A stretch of 10,477 nt of DNA, from the NCBI GenBank assembly GCA_017643965.1, contig JAEPMM010000077.1, positions 1 through 10,477 on the forward strand, written 5' to 3'. A program made the position numbers and the translations under genes. The stretch comes from Marinobacter sp. (GTDB lineage: Bacteria > Pseudomonadota > Gammaproteobacteria > Pseudomonadales > Oleiphilaceae). Shown one piece after another: positions 1 to 6,627 of this stretch (its first letter is position 1; every line of letters starts with the position of its first letter). The notes below the pieces were generated by a model, which was given only the letters and a program-made list of their open reading frames with translations, searched no databases and had not been told where the DNA came from.

Positions 1-117
1 GATAGATATACCCAAGGATACGTAGATGATTACTTATTTGATGGTAGAGAAATGATTAAAGAAGCAAAAAGAATCCAATCAAAGATGTCTTTAGAAAAAA
101 AAAATAAAAACTTTTAA
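1..117 (+). CDS. C-terminal fragment of an unidentified protein from an AT-rich genome
   Basis: Frame 1 is open from the first base to a TAA at 115-117 and gives 38 residues. They begin DRYTQGYVDDYLFDGREMIK and end in a lysine/asparagine-rich tail. I do not recognise the protein. Codons are almost all A/T-ending and the segment is about 23% G+C, completely unlike the rest of the window but typical of SAR11-like or other streamlined marine bacteria. The charged, helical-looking end followed by a lysine-rich tail and then AT-rich intergenic sequence is consistent with a genuine C terminus. It is probably foreign to the downstream genome. That it is coding is inferred from the open frame and the fitting codon use; 38 residues alone are weak evidence. 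Confidence 0.5.
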   Translation, partial: DRYTQGYVDDYLFDGREMIKEAKRIQSKMSLEKKNKNF

Positions 118-141
118 AAATAAAGATTTCTTAAAATAAAG
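118..141. other. Sharp composition breakpoint, probable assembly chimera junction
   Basis: Up to about base 140 the sequence is A/T homopolymer-rich. From GGCACCGATCCC (141 onward) it is GC-rich and immediately in frame with the conserved core of an acyl-CoA synthetase. The frame upstream of 141 reads Asn-Lys after a TAA at 132-134, so the synthetase cannot extend leftward. There are no inverted repeats, target-site duplication or integrase remnants at the border. A misjoin is the simplest explanation; a real insertion or deletion is less likely. Confidence 0.7.
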
Positions 142-1226
142 GCACCGATCCCTTCCTGCAGATGTTCACCTCCGGCACGGTGGCCAAGGCCAAAGGTGTT
201 GCCGTGCCTGCCCGGGCGCTGATGGCGTTCTATGTCTATATGAAGTTCGCCATCGACCTGCGGGATAACGACAAATACTGGAACGTGGCGGACCCCGGCT
301 GGGCCTACGGTCTCTATTACGCCGTTGTCGGCCCGCTGATGATGGGGCATGCCACCCATTTCAACCCGGGCGCGTTCACGCCTGAGTCCACTTACGACAT
401 GATCCGCAAATACAAGATCACCAACCTCGCCGCTGCGCCCACCGCCTATCGCCTGTTAAAAGCCAACGATCAGGTGTTGCCCGAAGGGGAAAACCTCGGT
501 CTTCGGGTGGCCAGCAGCGCCGGTGAGCCGTTGAACCCGGAAGTGGTGAACTGGATCCGGAACCGGCATTTCTGCCCGGTCAAAGATCATTATGGCCAGA
601 CCGAAACCGGCATGACCTGCTGCAATTTTCATGGTCTCGAGCACCCGGTGCGCCAGGGCTCCATGGGCTACTCGTCGCCGGGCCATAAGGTAGTGGCGCT
701 GAACGAGAAAAACGAGGAAGTGGGTGAGGGCGAGATCGGTCAACTGGCGGTCGATGTGAAAGCCTCCCCGCTGTTCCACTTCGATGGCTACACCTGGGGT
801 GAAAAAGACCCGTTTGTAAAAGGGTATTACCTCACCGGGGATATGGTGATCTGCCACGGCGACGGCAGCTTCTCCTTCAGCGGTCGTGACGATGACATCA
901 TCACCACGGCTGGCTATCGGGTCGGCCCTGCGGATGTGGAAAGTACGCTGTTGGAGCATGCCGCCGTGGCCGAGTCCGGCGTGGTTGCCAAACCCGATGA
1001 GAAACGGGGGTCGATCATCAAGGCGTACGTTGTCATCAAGGCGGGGCAGGAGCCGGCCGATGACCAGGCGCTGAAAGACGAGCTGCAGGAACTGGTGCGG
1101 CGCAGGTTGTCCACCCACTCCTATCCCCGGGAAATCGACTTTGTGGACGAGTTGCCCAAGACGCCCAGCGGTAAGATTCAGCGCTTCGTTTTGCGCAACC
1201 GTGCCAAGGATGAAACCGACGCATGA
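141..1226 (+). CDS. AMP-forming acyl-CoA synthetase (ANL superfamily), 5' truncated
   Basis: This enzyme activates a carboxylic acid to an acyl-adenylate and then to an acyl-CoA in the cytoplasm. Sequence homologous to the family begins at Gly-Thr-Asp-Pro (141), ahead of the internal ATG at 162, so the true start is lost; about 180 N-terminal residues are missing compared with a usual 540-570. Numbering from the Met at 162, the phosphate-binding loop TSGTVAKAKG lies at residues 3-12, the YGQTETG adenylate motif at 144-150, TGD at 225-227, the hinge region GRDDDI...GYRVGP follows, and the catalytic lysine of PSGKIQR is Lys338. The P-loop has Ala where Gly/Ser is usual. The layout resembles acetyl- and medium-chain acyl-CoA synthetases (ACSM type). 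The TGA overlaps the next start (ATGA), so it heads the transport operon. The substrate is not readable from sequence; a medium-chain or aromatic acid is inferred. Confidence 0.88.
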   Translation, partial: GTDPFLQMFTSGTVAKAKGVAVPARALMAFYVYMKFAIDLRDNDKYWNVADPGWAYGLYYAVVGPLMMGHATHFNPGAFTPESTYDMIRKYKITNLAAAPTAYRLLKANDQVLPEGENLGLRVASSAGEPLNPEVVNWIRNRHFCPVKDHYGQTETGMTCCNFHGLEHPVRQGSMGYSSPGHKVVALNEKNEEVGEGEIGQLAVDVKASPLFHFDGYTWGEKDPFVKGYYLTGDMVICHGDGSFSFSGRDDDIITTAGYRVGPADVESTLLEHAAVAESGVVAKPDEKRGSIIKAYVVIKAGQEPADDQALKDELQELVRRRLSTHSYPREIDFVDELPKTPSGKIQRFVLRNRAKDETDA

Positions 1227-1639
1227 GAATCACATTCGAGGAATTGACGGCCTTTCTGGATCAGCAGTTTCCCCAGGGTGCCGCCTACGGCACCCTGCAA
1301 AAGCTTGGAGACGGCTGGGCGGAAATGAAACTGGATGTGGATGACGGCCACTTGCGTCCCGGTGGCACCGTTGCCGGCCCGGCCATGATGGGCCTTGCGG
1401 ATCTGACCCTCTACGCCGCGCTACTGAGCAGGATTGGCCTGGTGCCTCTGGCGGTGACCACCAACCTCAACATCAACTTTCTGCGTAAGCCGGCAGCTCA
1501 CAGCCCCATCTGGGCCCGGGCGACCATGCTGAAAGTGGGGCGCACCATGGGCGTGGGTGAGGTGTTTGTCTATTCCGAGGGCATTGAGGAGCCAGTGGCC
1601 CACTCCACCATGACTTATTCCATTCCGCCGGAGCGATAG
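1223..1639 (+). CDS. PaaI-type hotdog-fold acyl-CoA thioesterase
   Basis: At 138 residues this has the normal length for a single-domain PaaI/YdiI-like hotdog thioesterase, which hydrolyses acyl-CoA thioesters to free acid and CoA. Visible motifs are the RPGGTVAGPAMMGLAD stretch (residues 45-60), holding the Gly-Gly turn and an acidic residue (Asp60) at the position used for catalysis in this fold, and the TTNLNINFLRKP strand (79-90), typical of the family. The start overlaps the synthetase stop as ATGA with a weak AAGGA 12 bases upstream, suggesting translational coupling. Pairing a ligase with a thioesterase suggests control of acyl-CoA levels or release of CoA from a dead-end ester. The family call is firm; the substrate is unknown. 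Confidence 0.88.
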   Translation: MRITFEELTAFLDQQFPQGAAYGTLQKLGDGWAEMKLDVDDGHLRPGGTVAGPAMMGLADLTLYAALLSRIGLVPLAVTTNLNINFLRKPAAHSPIWARATMLKVGRTMGVGEVFVYSEGIEEPVAHSTMTYSIPPER

Positions 1640-1643
1640 TCTG

Positions 1644-2432
1644 ATGCAAGACACGATGAGTGACCAGTTCGTTCTTGAAACCCGCGGCCTGGTCAAAGAG
1701 TTCAAAGGCTTTGTCGCCGTAAACGATGTGAATCTGAATATTCAGCGTGGCCACATTCATGCCCTGATCGGACCCAACGGCGCGGGCAAGACCACCGTCT
1801 TCAACCTGCTGACCAAGTTCCTCCCTCCGACCCGTGGCAAGATCCTGTTCAACGGTAAAGACATCACCTCACTTAAATCTGCCGCTATCGCGCGCAGGGG
1901 CATTGTGCGCTCCTTTCAGATTTCCGCCGTTTTTCCTCACATGACGGCGCTGGAGAATATTCGCGTGGCCCTGCAGAGCTTTGAGGGCAACAGCTTTCAG
2001 TTCTGGAAGTCCGGCGCCAGCCTCAACAAGCTCAATGAACGCTGCATGGAGCTGCTGGACAGCGTCGGCCTTGCCGATTTTGCCGACACAATCACCGTGG
2101 AGCTGGCTTACGGTCGCAAACGGGCCCTGGAACTTGCCACCACGCTGGCGATGGAGCCAGAACTGATGTTGCTGGATGAGCCCACCCAGGGCATGGGCAG
2201 CGAAGACGTGGATCAGGTGGTGGAACTGGTACGCAAGGCGGCGGAAGGGCGCACGGTACTGATGGTGGAACATAACCTGAGCGTGGTCAGCAAACTGTGC
2301 GATCGGATCACTGTGCTGGCGCAAGGGGCTGTCCTGACCGAAGGCGATTACCAGCAAGTTTCCGACGATCCGAGAGTGCGTGAGGTCTATATGGGTGGCA
2401 CCGCGACCCCAAAACAGGAGACAGCGGAATGA
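1644..2432 (+). CDS. ABC transporter ATP-binding protein, LivG-like (HAAT family)
   Basis: This is the first of two nucleotide-binding subunits of a branched-chain amino acid-type importer and acts at the cytoplasmic face of the membrane with the LivH/LivM-like permeases. Its 262 residues show Walker A GPNGAGKTT (43-51), Q-loop Gln in RSFQI (92), Walker B LMLLDEP (174-180) and the H-loop His210 in VEHNLSVV. The ABC signature reads LAYGRKR (154-160) instead of the LivG-like L(P/S)YGxQR, and the D-loop is TQGMG rather than TAGLN. A GGAG 10 bases before ATG 1644 supports that start; ATG 1656 (Met5) is an alternative. It overlaps the next gene by ATGA, so the two ATPases are probably made in equal amounts. 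No gene symbol is given because the substrate need not be leucine-like. Confidence 0.9.
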   Translation: MQDTMSDQFVLETRGLVKEFKGFVAVNDVNLNIQRGHIHALIGPNGAGKTTVFNLLTKFLPPTRGKILFNGKDITSLKSAAIARRGIVRSFQISAVFPHMTALENIRVALQSFEGNSFQFWKSGASLNKLNERCMELLDSVGLADFADTITVELAYGRKRALELATTLAMEPELMLLDEPTQGMGSEDVDQVVELVRKAAEGRTVLMVEHNLSVVSKLCDRITVLAQGAVLTEGDYQQVSDDPRVREVYMGGTATPKQETAE

Positions 2433-3151
2433 GCCAGGCTTCCCGCAAGGACTACGAGCAGCTTCGCATCTCGGGGTTGCATGCATTCTACGGCGAATCT
2501 CACATACTCCATGGCATCGACATGGAAGTGAAAAGGGGAGAACTGGTCACCCTGCTGGGCCGCAACGGAGCCGGCCGCAGCACAACCCTGAAAGCCATCA
2601 TGAACATGGTGGGCCGCCGCACCGGGTCGATCATGATTAACGGTGAAGAGACCATGAGCTGTGCGCCTCACCACATTGCGAGGTTGGGTGTGGGGTATTG
2701 CCCCGAACACCGGGGCATTTTTTCCGGCCTGAATGTGATGGAAAACCTCACGCTGCCACCGGTAGTGAGAAGTGGAGGCATGGGGCTGGAAGAAATCTTC
2801 TCCATGTTCCCGAACCTCTACGAGCGCCGCACCAGTCAAGGCTCCAAACTCTCGGGCGGCGAACAGCAGATGTTGGCCATGGCGCGGATCCTGAGAACCG
2901 GTGCCAACATGCTGCTCCTGGATGAGATTACCGAAGGCCTGGCACCGGTCATCGTGGAAAAGCTTGGCGAGGTGCTGGTCAAGCTCAAAAGCAAGGGCCT
3001 GACCATTGTCCTGGTGGAACAGAATTTTCATTTCGCCGCACCCCTGGCAGATCGTCACTACGTGATGGAGCACGGCCAGATTGTGGAGGAGATCAGTGCC
3101 GACGAGCTTGAGAGCAAGCAATCGACGCTGGACAAGTACCTGGGGGTGTAA
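2429..3151 (+). CDS. ABC transporter ATP-binding protein, LivF-like, with Arg in Walker A
   Basis: This is the second nucleotide-binding subunit and likely heterodimerises with the LivG-like protein. In 240 residues it has Walker A GRNGAGRST (44-52), in which the invariant nucleotide-binding lysine is Arg50. It also has the LivF-type PEHRGIF Q-loop region (92-98), a perfect signature LSGGEQQ (141-147), Walker B LLLDEITEG (162-170) with Ile in place of the usual Pro after the glutamate, and the switch position VEQNFHF (Gln198 where many ATPases have His). I recall GRNGAGR variants in other LivF-like proteins, so it is probably a natural sublineage rather than an inactivated copy. AGGAG lies 8 bases before the ATG. 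Confidence 0.9.
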   Translation: MSQASRKDYEQLRISGLHAFYGESHILHGIDMEVKRGELVTLLGRNGAGRSTTLKAIMNMVGRRTGSIMINGEETMSCAPHHIARLGVGYCPEHRGIFSGLNVMENLTLPPVVRSGGMGLEEIFSMFPNLYERRTSQGSKLSGGEQQMLAMARILRTGANMLLLDEITEGLAPVIVEKLGEVLVKLKSKGLTIVLVEQNFHFAAPLADRHYVMEHGQIVEEISADELESKQSTLDKYLGV

Positions 3152-3248
3152 CCCCGGGCTCAAGAAAGAAACGAGTGCAACAGATGTAAAAAAAGCAACA
3201 AGAACGAATCCTGAACATCAACGGAACGACAGTAGCGGAGACACAACA

Positions 3249-4469
3249 ATGACAATGACCAAAAAGCTTCTGACATCTGCCATCGCATCGGCCCTGCTTG
3301 TGGGCGGCGCCCAGGCGGCTATATCCGATAACACAGTCAAGATCGGTTATCTCGCGGACATGTCCGGCACCTATCGTGACCTGGCTGGCCCCAACGGTGA
3401 GGCGGCCCTGAGAATGGCCATTGAGGACTTTGGCGGCAAGGTCAATGGCGCCAAGATCGAGGTTCTCACCGCCGATGACCGCAACAATCCGGATGCCTCC
3501 TCCAGCACCGTAAGACGCTGGCTGGAAGACGACAAGGTCGACATGGTGGCCGGCCTGGTTGCCTCTTCCGTCACTATTGCCGTGACCAAGCTTCTGGAAG
3601 GCACGGACAGCCTGGGCCTGGTGTCCGGTTCTGCCGCGTCCAGCATTACCAATGAGCACTGCACGCCCAACCACATCCACTATGTGTATGACACATACCC
3701 GCTGGCCAACGGTACCGCCAAGGCCGTGGTGCAAGAAGGCGGCAAGAGCTGGTACATCCTGACCGCCGACTACGCCTTTGGCCACGCACTCGAGGGTGAC
3801 GTGACCCGCGTGGTCGAGGAAAACGGCGGAGAAGTCATCGATACCAGCCGCCACCCGTTCCCGACGTCGGATTTCTCGTCAGACATCCTGCAGGCCCAGT
3901 CTTCGGGGGCTGATGTGGTAGCACTGGCAAAGGCCGGCGCCGATACCACCAACGCCATCACCACCGCCGGAGAATTCGGCCTGACCCAGAGTGGCCAGAC
4001 CCTCGCCGCGCTGTTGCTGTTCCTGACCGACGTACACGCTCTGGGCGTTGATACCGCCCAGGGCATCCAGCTCACCACCGGCTGGTACTGGGACCTCAAT
4101 GAAAAAACCCGTGAGTGGTCTGATCGCTTCATGGAAGAAACCGGCGTGCGCCCGACCATGGTCCATGCGGGTATCTACTCCAGCGCGATGCAGTACCTGA
4201 ACGCCGTAAAGGAAACCGGTTCCGACAAAGCCGCCGATGTCCGCAAACAGATGATGGATACCCCCATCAACGACATGTTTGCCACCAATGGCACGATCCG
4301 CGAAGACGGCCGCATGGTGCACGACATGTACCTGGCGGAGGTAAAAACACCGGAAGAGTCAGAAAACGAGTGGGATCTGTACAAGATTCTCCGCACCATC
4401 CCGGGAGATGAGGCGTACCGCCCGCTGTCCGAGAGCAAGTGCAAGCTGGTGTCCGGTAGTGTCCGGTAA
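3249..4469 (+). CDS. Periplasmic substrate-binding protein, type 1 (Peripla_BP_6-like), of the ABC importer
   Basis: This protein captures the substrate in the periplasm and delivers it to the permeases. From ATG 3249 it has 406 residues: a charged start, a hydrophobic segment, and a signal peptidase I site at Ala-Gln-Ala|Ala (23/24). The mature chain opens with NTVKIGYLADMSGTY, the usual first strand of these proteins, followed by ADDRNNPDASSSTVRRWLED (helix 2) and GGKSWYILTADYAFG (164-178). The latter is common in relatives that sit beside acyl-CoA synthetases and bind aromatic or other carboxylates. Cys138 and Cys398 are the only two cysteines in the mature part and could form a disulfide. 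GGAG at 3237-3240, 8 bases ahead, fixes the start; ATG 3255 is a close alternative. The 97-base leader is A-rich and appears unstructured. The last residues arise from a 10-base tandem repeat. Confidence 0.92.
   Translation: MTMTKKLLTSAIASALLVGGAQAAISDNTVKIGYLADMSGTYRDLAGPNGEAALRMAIEDFGGKVNGAKIEVLTADDRNNPDASSSTVRRWLEDDKVDMVAGLVASSVTIAVTKLLEGTDSLGLVSGSAASSITNEHCTPNHIHYVYDTYPLANGTAKAVVQEGGKSWYILTADYAFGHALEGDVTRVVEENGGEVIDTSRHPFPTSDFSSDILQAQSSGADVVALAKAGADTTNAITTAGEFGLTQSGQTLAALLLFLTDVHALGVDTAQGIQLTTGWYWDLNEKTREWSDRFMEETGVRPTMVHAGIYSSAMQYLNAVKETGSDKAADVRKQMMDTPINDMFATNGTIREDGRMVHDMYLAEVKTPEESENEWDLYKILRTIPGDEAYRPLSESKCKLVSGSVR
4449..4468 (+). repeat. 10-bp tandem duplication at the 3' end of the binding-protein gene
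   Basis: GTGTCCGGTA occurs twice head to tail (4449-4458 and 4459-4468). With both copies the protein ends Val-Ser-Gly-Ser-Val-Arg then TAA. With a single copy the frame would read Val-Ser-Gly-Asn then TGA at what is now 4472-4474. The extra copy therefore replaces one C-terminal residue by three without truncating the protein. Confidence 0.85.
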
Positions 4470-4486
4470 CTGAGGCACTGACTGAC

Positions 4487-4517
4487 GGGCCGCCTCGCTG
4501 TCCCGGCGGGGCGGCCC
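4487..4517 (+). promoter_or_regulatory. Stable GC hairpin between binding-protein and permease genes
   Basis: GGGCCGCCTC (4487-4496) pairs with GGGGCGGCCC (4508-4517) over 10 bp including one T-G wobble, around an 11-base loop. No T-tract follows, so it is not a classical terminator. Placed in the 106-base gap after the binding-protein gene, it could protect the upstream mRNA 3' end or attenuate read-through, giving more binding protein than permease, as is known for maltose and histidine importer operons. The structure is visible; the role is inferred. Confidence 0.6.
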
Positions 4518-4575
4518 CTGACCTGCAGAAACGCAATCCGCCCCCCGTGGCTGCGCTGCTTTTGGAGTTTGTAAC

Positions 4576-5463
4576 ATGACCGAGATTCTGGGAATCCCCA
4601 CGGCCGTGCTGTTTGGCCAGTTACTGCTCGGGATTATCAATGGCTCGTTTTATGCCCTGCTGAGCCTCGGGCTGGCGGTTATTTTCGGCCTGCTCAAGAT
4701 TATCAATTTCGCCCATGGTGCCATGTACATGCTCGGCGCCATGGTCACCGTCATTATGTTTGACGTTATGGGCGTCAACTATTGGGTGGCGTTACTAGCT
4801 GCGCCTCTGGTGGTTGGCTGCTTCGGCGTGGCCATCGAGTATTTCCTGCTGCGGCGGATCGGCGGTCAGGATCACATCTACAGCCTGTTGCTGACCTTTG
4901 GTGTGGCTCTGATGATCCAGGGCATCCTCACCAACATCTACGGTGTATCCGGCATGCGTTACGCTATGCCGGATGTGTTCAAGGGCGGGTTCCGGCTTGA
5001 TTTCATGTACCTTCCCTATTACCGCGCCTGGGTCATCTGCGTTGCCCTGGTGGTCTGTTTCGGCACCTGGTTTGTGATCGAAAAAACCAAGCTGGGTGCC
5101 TATCTGCGTGCCGGCACCGAGGATTCCCAACTGATGCAGGGCTTTGGCATCAACGTTCCCCTGCTGGTCAGTCTCACCTACGGTTTCGGTGTCATGCTGG
5201 CGGCCTTTGCCGGCGTACTGGCTGCGCCCATCTATTCGGTTAACCCGGTGATGGGCTCCAACATTCTTATTGTGGTGTTCGCCGTGGTGGTCATTGGCGG
5301 CATGGGCTCCATTGCCGGTGCCATCATTACCGGGCTGCTGATGGGTGTCATCGAGGGCCTGACCAAAGTGGTGTATCCTGAATTCTCCTCTGCGGTGATC
5401 TTCCTGGTCATGGTAATTGTACTGCTGATTCGCCCTTCGGGCCTGTTCGGGAAGGAGGCGTAA
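4576..5463 (+). CDS. ABC transporter permease, LivH-like
   Basis: This is one of the two inner-membrane channel subunits of the importer. Its 295 residues are almost entirely hydrophobic with about eight membrane segments, normal for LivH. The N-terminal block from GIINGSFYALLSLGLAVIFG to KIINFAHGAMYMLG (19-54) is the family hallmark. The cytoplasmic loop TKLGAYLRAGTEDSQLMQGF (171-190) is in the position of the coupling helix that contacts the ATPases, and the GGMGSIAGAIITG glycine-rich segment (241-253) also fits. TTTGGAG 8 bases before ATG 4576 is a good ribosome binding site. The next gene starts two bases after its TAA, and its own 3' end carries that gene's Shine-Dalgarno. Confidence 0.93.
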   Translation: MTEILGIPTAVLFGQLLLGIINGSFYALLSLGLAVIFGLLKIINFAHGAMYMLGAMVTVIMFDVMGVNYWVALLAAPLVVGCFGVAIEYFLLRRIGGQDHIYSLLLTFGVALMIQGILTNIYGVSGMRYAMPDVFKGGFRLDFMYLPYYRAWVICVALVVCFGTWFVIEKTKLGAYLRAGTEDSQLMQGFGINVPLLVSLTYGFGVMLAAFAGVLAAPIYSVNPVMGSNILIVVFAVVVIGGMGSIAGAIITGLLMGVIEGLTKVVYPEFSSAVIFLVMVIVLLIRPSGLFGKEA

Positions 5464-5465
5464 TC

Positions 5466-6461
5466 ATGAGCAATTCCGACAACCAGACTGAACTTCAGAA
5501 AACCATGCTGGGCCAGCTCAAGGCCAGCCAACGCAAGAAAATGATCTTCAATCTGGTGGTGCTGGCGCTGCTGATACTGGCACCGGCGGTCATTTACGCC
5601 ACCTTCCTGATGAAGATCCTGTGTTTTGCCCTGTTTGCGGTCGCCTTCAACCTGTTGCTGGGGTTCACCGGCCTGTTGTCCTTCGGCCACGCCGCGTTCC
5701 TGGCCGCAGGTGGCTATACCACCGGGTACCTGCTGTCGAGTTACTCGGGGCTTACCACGGAAATGGGCATTATCGCCGGTACAGCGGCAGCGACCGTGTT
5801 GGGATTGCTGTTTGCCATCGTGGCGATTCGCAGGCAGGGCATCTACTTTGCGATGATCACCCTGGCGCTGGCGCAGTTGCTGTACTTCGTGTTTGTTCAG
5901 GCGCCGTTCACCGGCGGTGAAGATGGCTTGCACGGGGTGCCCCGTGGTCACCTGTTTGGTCTTATCGATCTGGAGAACAACGTTGCCATGTACTATTTCG
6001 TGCTGGCCGTGTTCCTTGGCGGTTACCTGCTGGTCCAGCGCATCGTGAACTCGCCCTACGGTCAGGTGCTTAACGCCATCAAGCAGAACGAGCCCCGCGC
6101 CGTGTCTCTGGGGTACAACGTCGACCGCTACAAGATCATCGCGTTCGTGATCTCCGCAGGCCTTGCGGGCCTGGCCGGCTCCATGAAAACCGTGGTGTTC
6201 CAACTGGCTTCCCTGAACGACGCCCACTGGCATATGTCCGGTGAGGTCATCCTGATGACGCTCCTGGGTGGAACCGGCACATTGCTGGGGCCTGTGGTGG
6301 GCGCCACCTTTGTGGTGAACCTTGAGTATCAGTTGTCCCAGGGGCCACTGGGAGACTGGGTAGATCCGATCCTGGGCGCTATTTTCGTGATCACGGTGAT
6401 TGCTTTCCGGTCCGGCATCGTGGGTGAGGTGCAGAAATTCGTGAAGAAAAATCTGAACTGA
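5466..6461 (+). CDS. ABC transporter permease, LivM-like
   Basis: This is the partner channel subunit to the LivH-like protein. It has 331 residues with a hydrophilic, probably cytoplasmic N-terminal stretch of about 25 residues, then roughly eight to nine membrane segments. The family signature AFNLLLGFTGLLSFGHAAFL (60-79) is present, as are FTGGEDGLHGVPRG (148-161, a conserved LivM loop), a coupling-helix region SPYGQVLNAIKQNEPRAVSL (196-215), and GGTGTLLGPVVGA (268-280). AAGGAGG at 5452-5458, inside the end of the upstream gene, is a strong ribosome binding site 7 bases from the ATG. It is the last gene of the operon; a terminator follows within 35 bases. Confidence 0.93.
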   Translation: MSNSDNQTELQKTMLGQLKASQRKKMIFNLVVLALLILAPAVIYATFLMKILCFALFAVAFNLLLGFTGLLSFGHAAFLAAGGYTTGYLLSSYSGLTTEMGIIAGTAAATVLGLLFAIVAIRRQGIYFAMITLALAQLLYFVFVQAPFTGGEDGLHGVPRGHLFGLIDLENNVAMYYFVLAVFLGGYLLVQRIVNSPYGQVLNAIKQNEPRAVSLGYNVDRYKIIAFVISAGLAGLAGSMKTVVFQLASLNDAHWHMSGEVILMTLLGGTGTLLGPVVGATFVVNLEYQLSQGPLGDWVDPILGAIFVITVIAFRSGIVGEVQKFVKKNLN

Positions 6462-6492
6462 ACAACGAATCACAAGGCCGTGGTTTGTAAGA

Positions 6493-6528
6493 AGAAAGGG
6501 CTGTCCGAGAGGGCAGCCCTTTCTGTTT
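6493..6528 (+). terminator. Rho-independent terminator of the ABC transporter operon
   Basis: AGAAAGGGCTGTCC (6493-6506) pairs with GGGCAGCCCTTTCT (6511-6524) as a 14-bp stem with one T-G wobble and a GAGA tetraloop, followed by GTTT. The A-rich left flank makes it potentially bidirectional, but no converging gene is present. It separates the transport operon from the regulator gene. Confidence 0.88.
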
Positions 6529-6577
6529 CAGACGATTTCCGGGGTGGACGTTGGCCTGATGTGATGTGCACCCACTC

Positions 6578-6606
6578 TTGACATGTCTTTGCCGGTTGCC
6601 TAAATG
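6578..6606 (+). promoter_or_regulatory. Possible sigma-70 promoter for the AraC-type regulator
   Basis: A perfect -35 TTGACA lies at 6578-6583, followed after exactly 17 bases by TAAATG (6601-6606), a weak -10 with three of six consensus positions. It is downstream of the operon terminator and about 95 bases before the regulator start, so the regulator probably has its own transcript. The weak -10 suggests low or activated expression. Confidence 0.45.
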
Positions 6607-6627
6607 TGTAACTGTAACATTACGTAA
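6607..6627 (+). promoter_or_regulatory. Repeat cluster in the regulator 5' region, candidate operator
   Basis: Two adjacent TGTAAC hexamers (6607-6612 and 6613-6618) are followed by the perfect palindrome TTACGTAA (6620-6627), just downstream of the putative -10. This position would suit autorepression by the AraC-type protein encoded downstream or binding of another factor. AraC-family sites are often direct repeats, but hexamers spaced by 6 bp are closer than the usual helical-turn spacing, so the link to this protein is speculative. Confidence 0.3.

Noticed and set aside
118..161. Mobile-element end or attachment site at the composition breakpoint
   Set aside because: No inverted repeat, duplicated target, integrase fragment or tRNA is visible; an assembly misjoin explains the abrupt break more simply.
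3143..3155. Small GGGGT-GTA-ACCCC hairpin over the LivF-like stop codon
   Set aside because: The stem is only 5 bp with a 3-base loop and no T-tract; too weak to be called a terminator inside an operon.
2387..3163. A 258-codon minus-strand open frame opposite the LivF-like gene
   Set aside because: It is a compositional shadow of a gene with complete ABC motifs; it has no ribosome binding site and no domain resemblance.
3081..3248. Upstream extension of the binding-protein frame
   Set aside because: It would overlap the end of the LivF-like gene and put 56 non-hydrophobic residues before a perfect signal peptide; GGAG 8 bases before ATG 3249 marks the true start.
5232..6473. A 413-codon open frame on the minus strand covering the whole LivM-like gene
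   Set aside because: The plus-strand frame is an unmistakable permease with a strong ribosome binding site. The antisense translation is low-complexity, rich in His, Gln and Arg with no recognisable fold, as expected from the complement of GC-rich membrane-protein codons.
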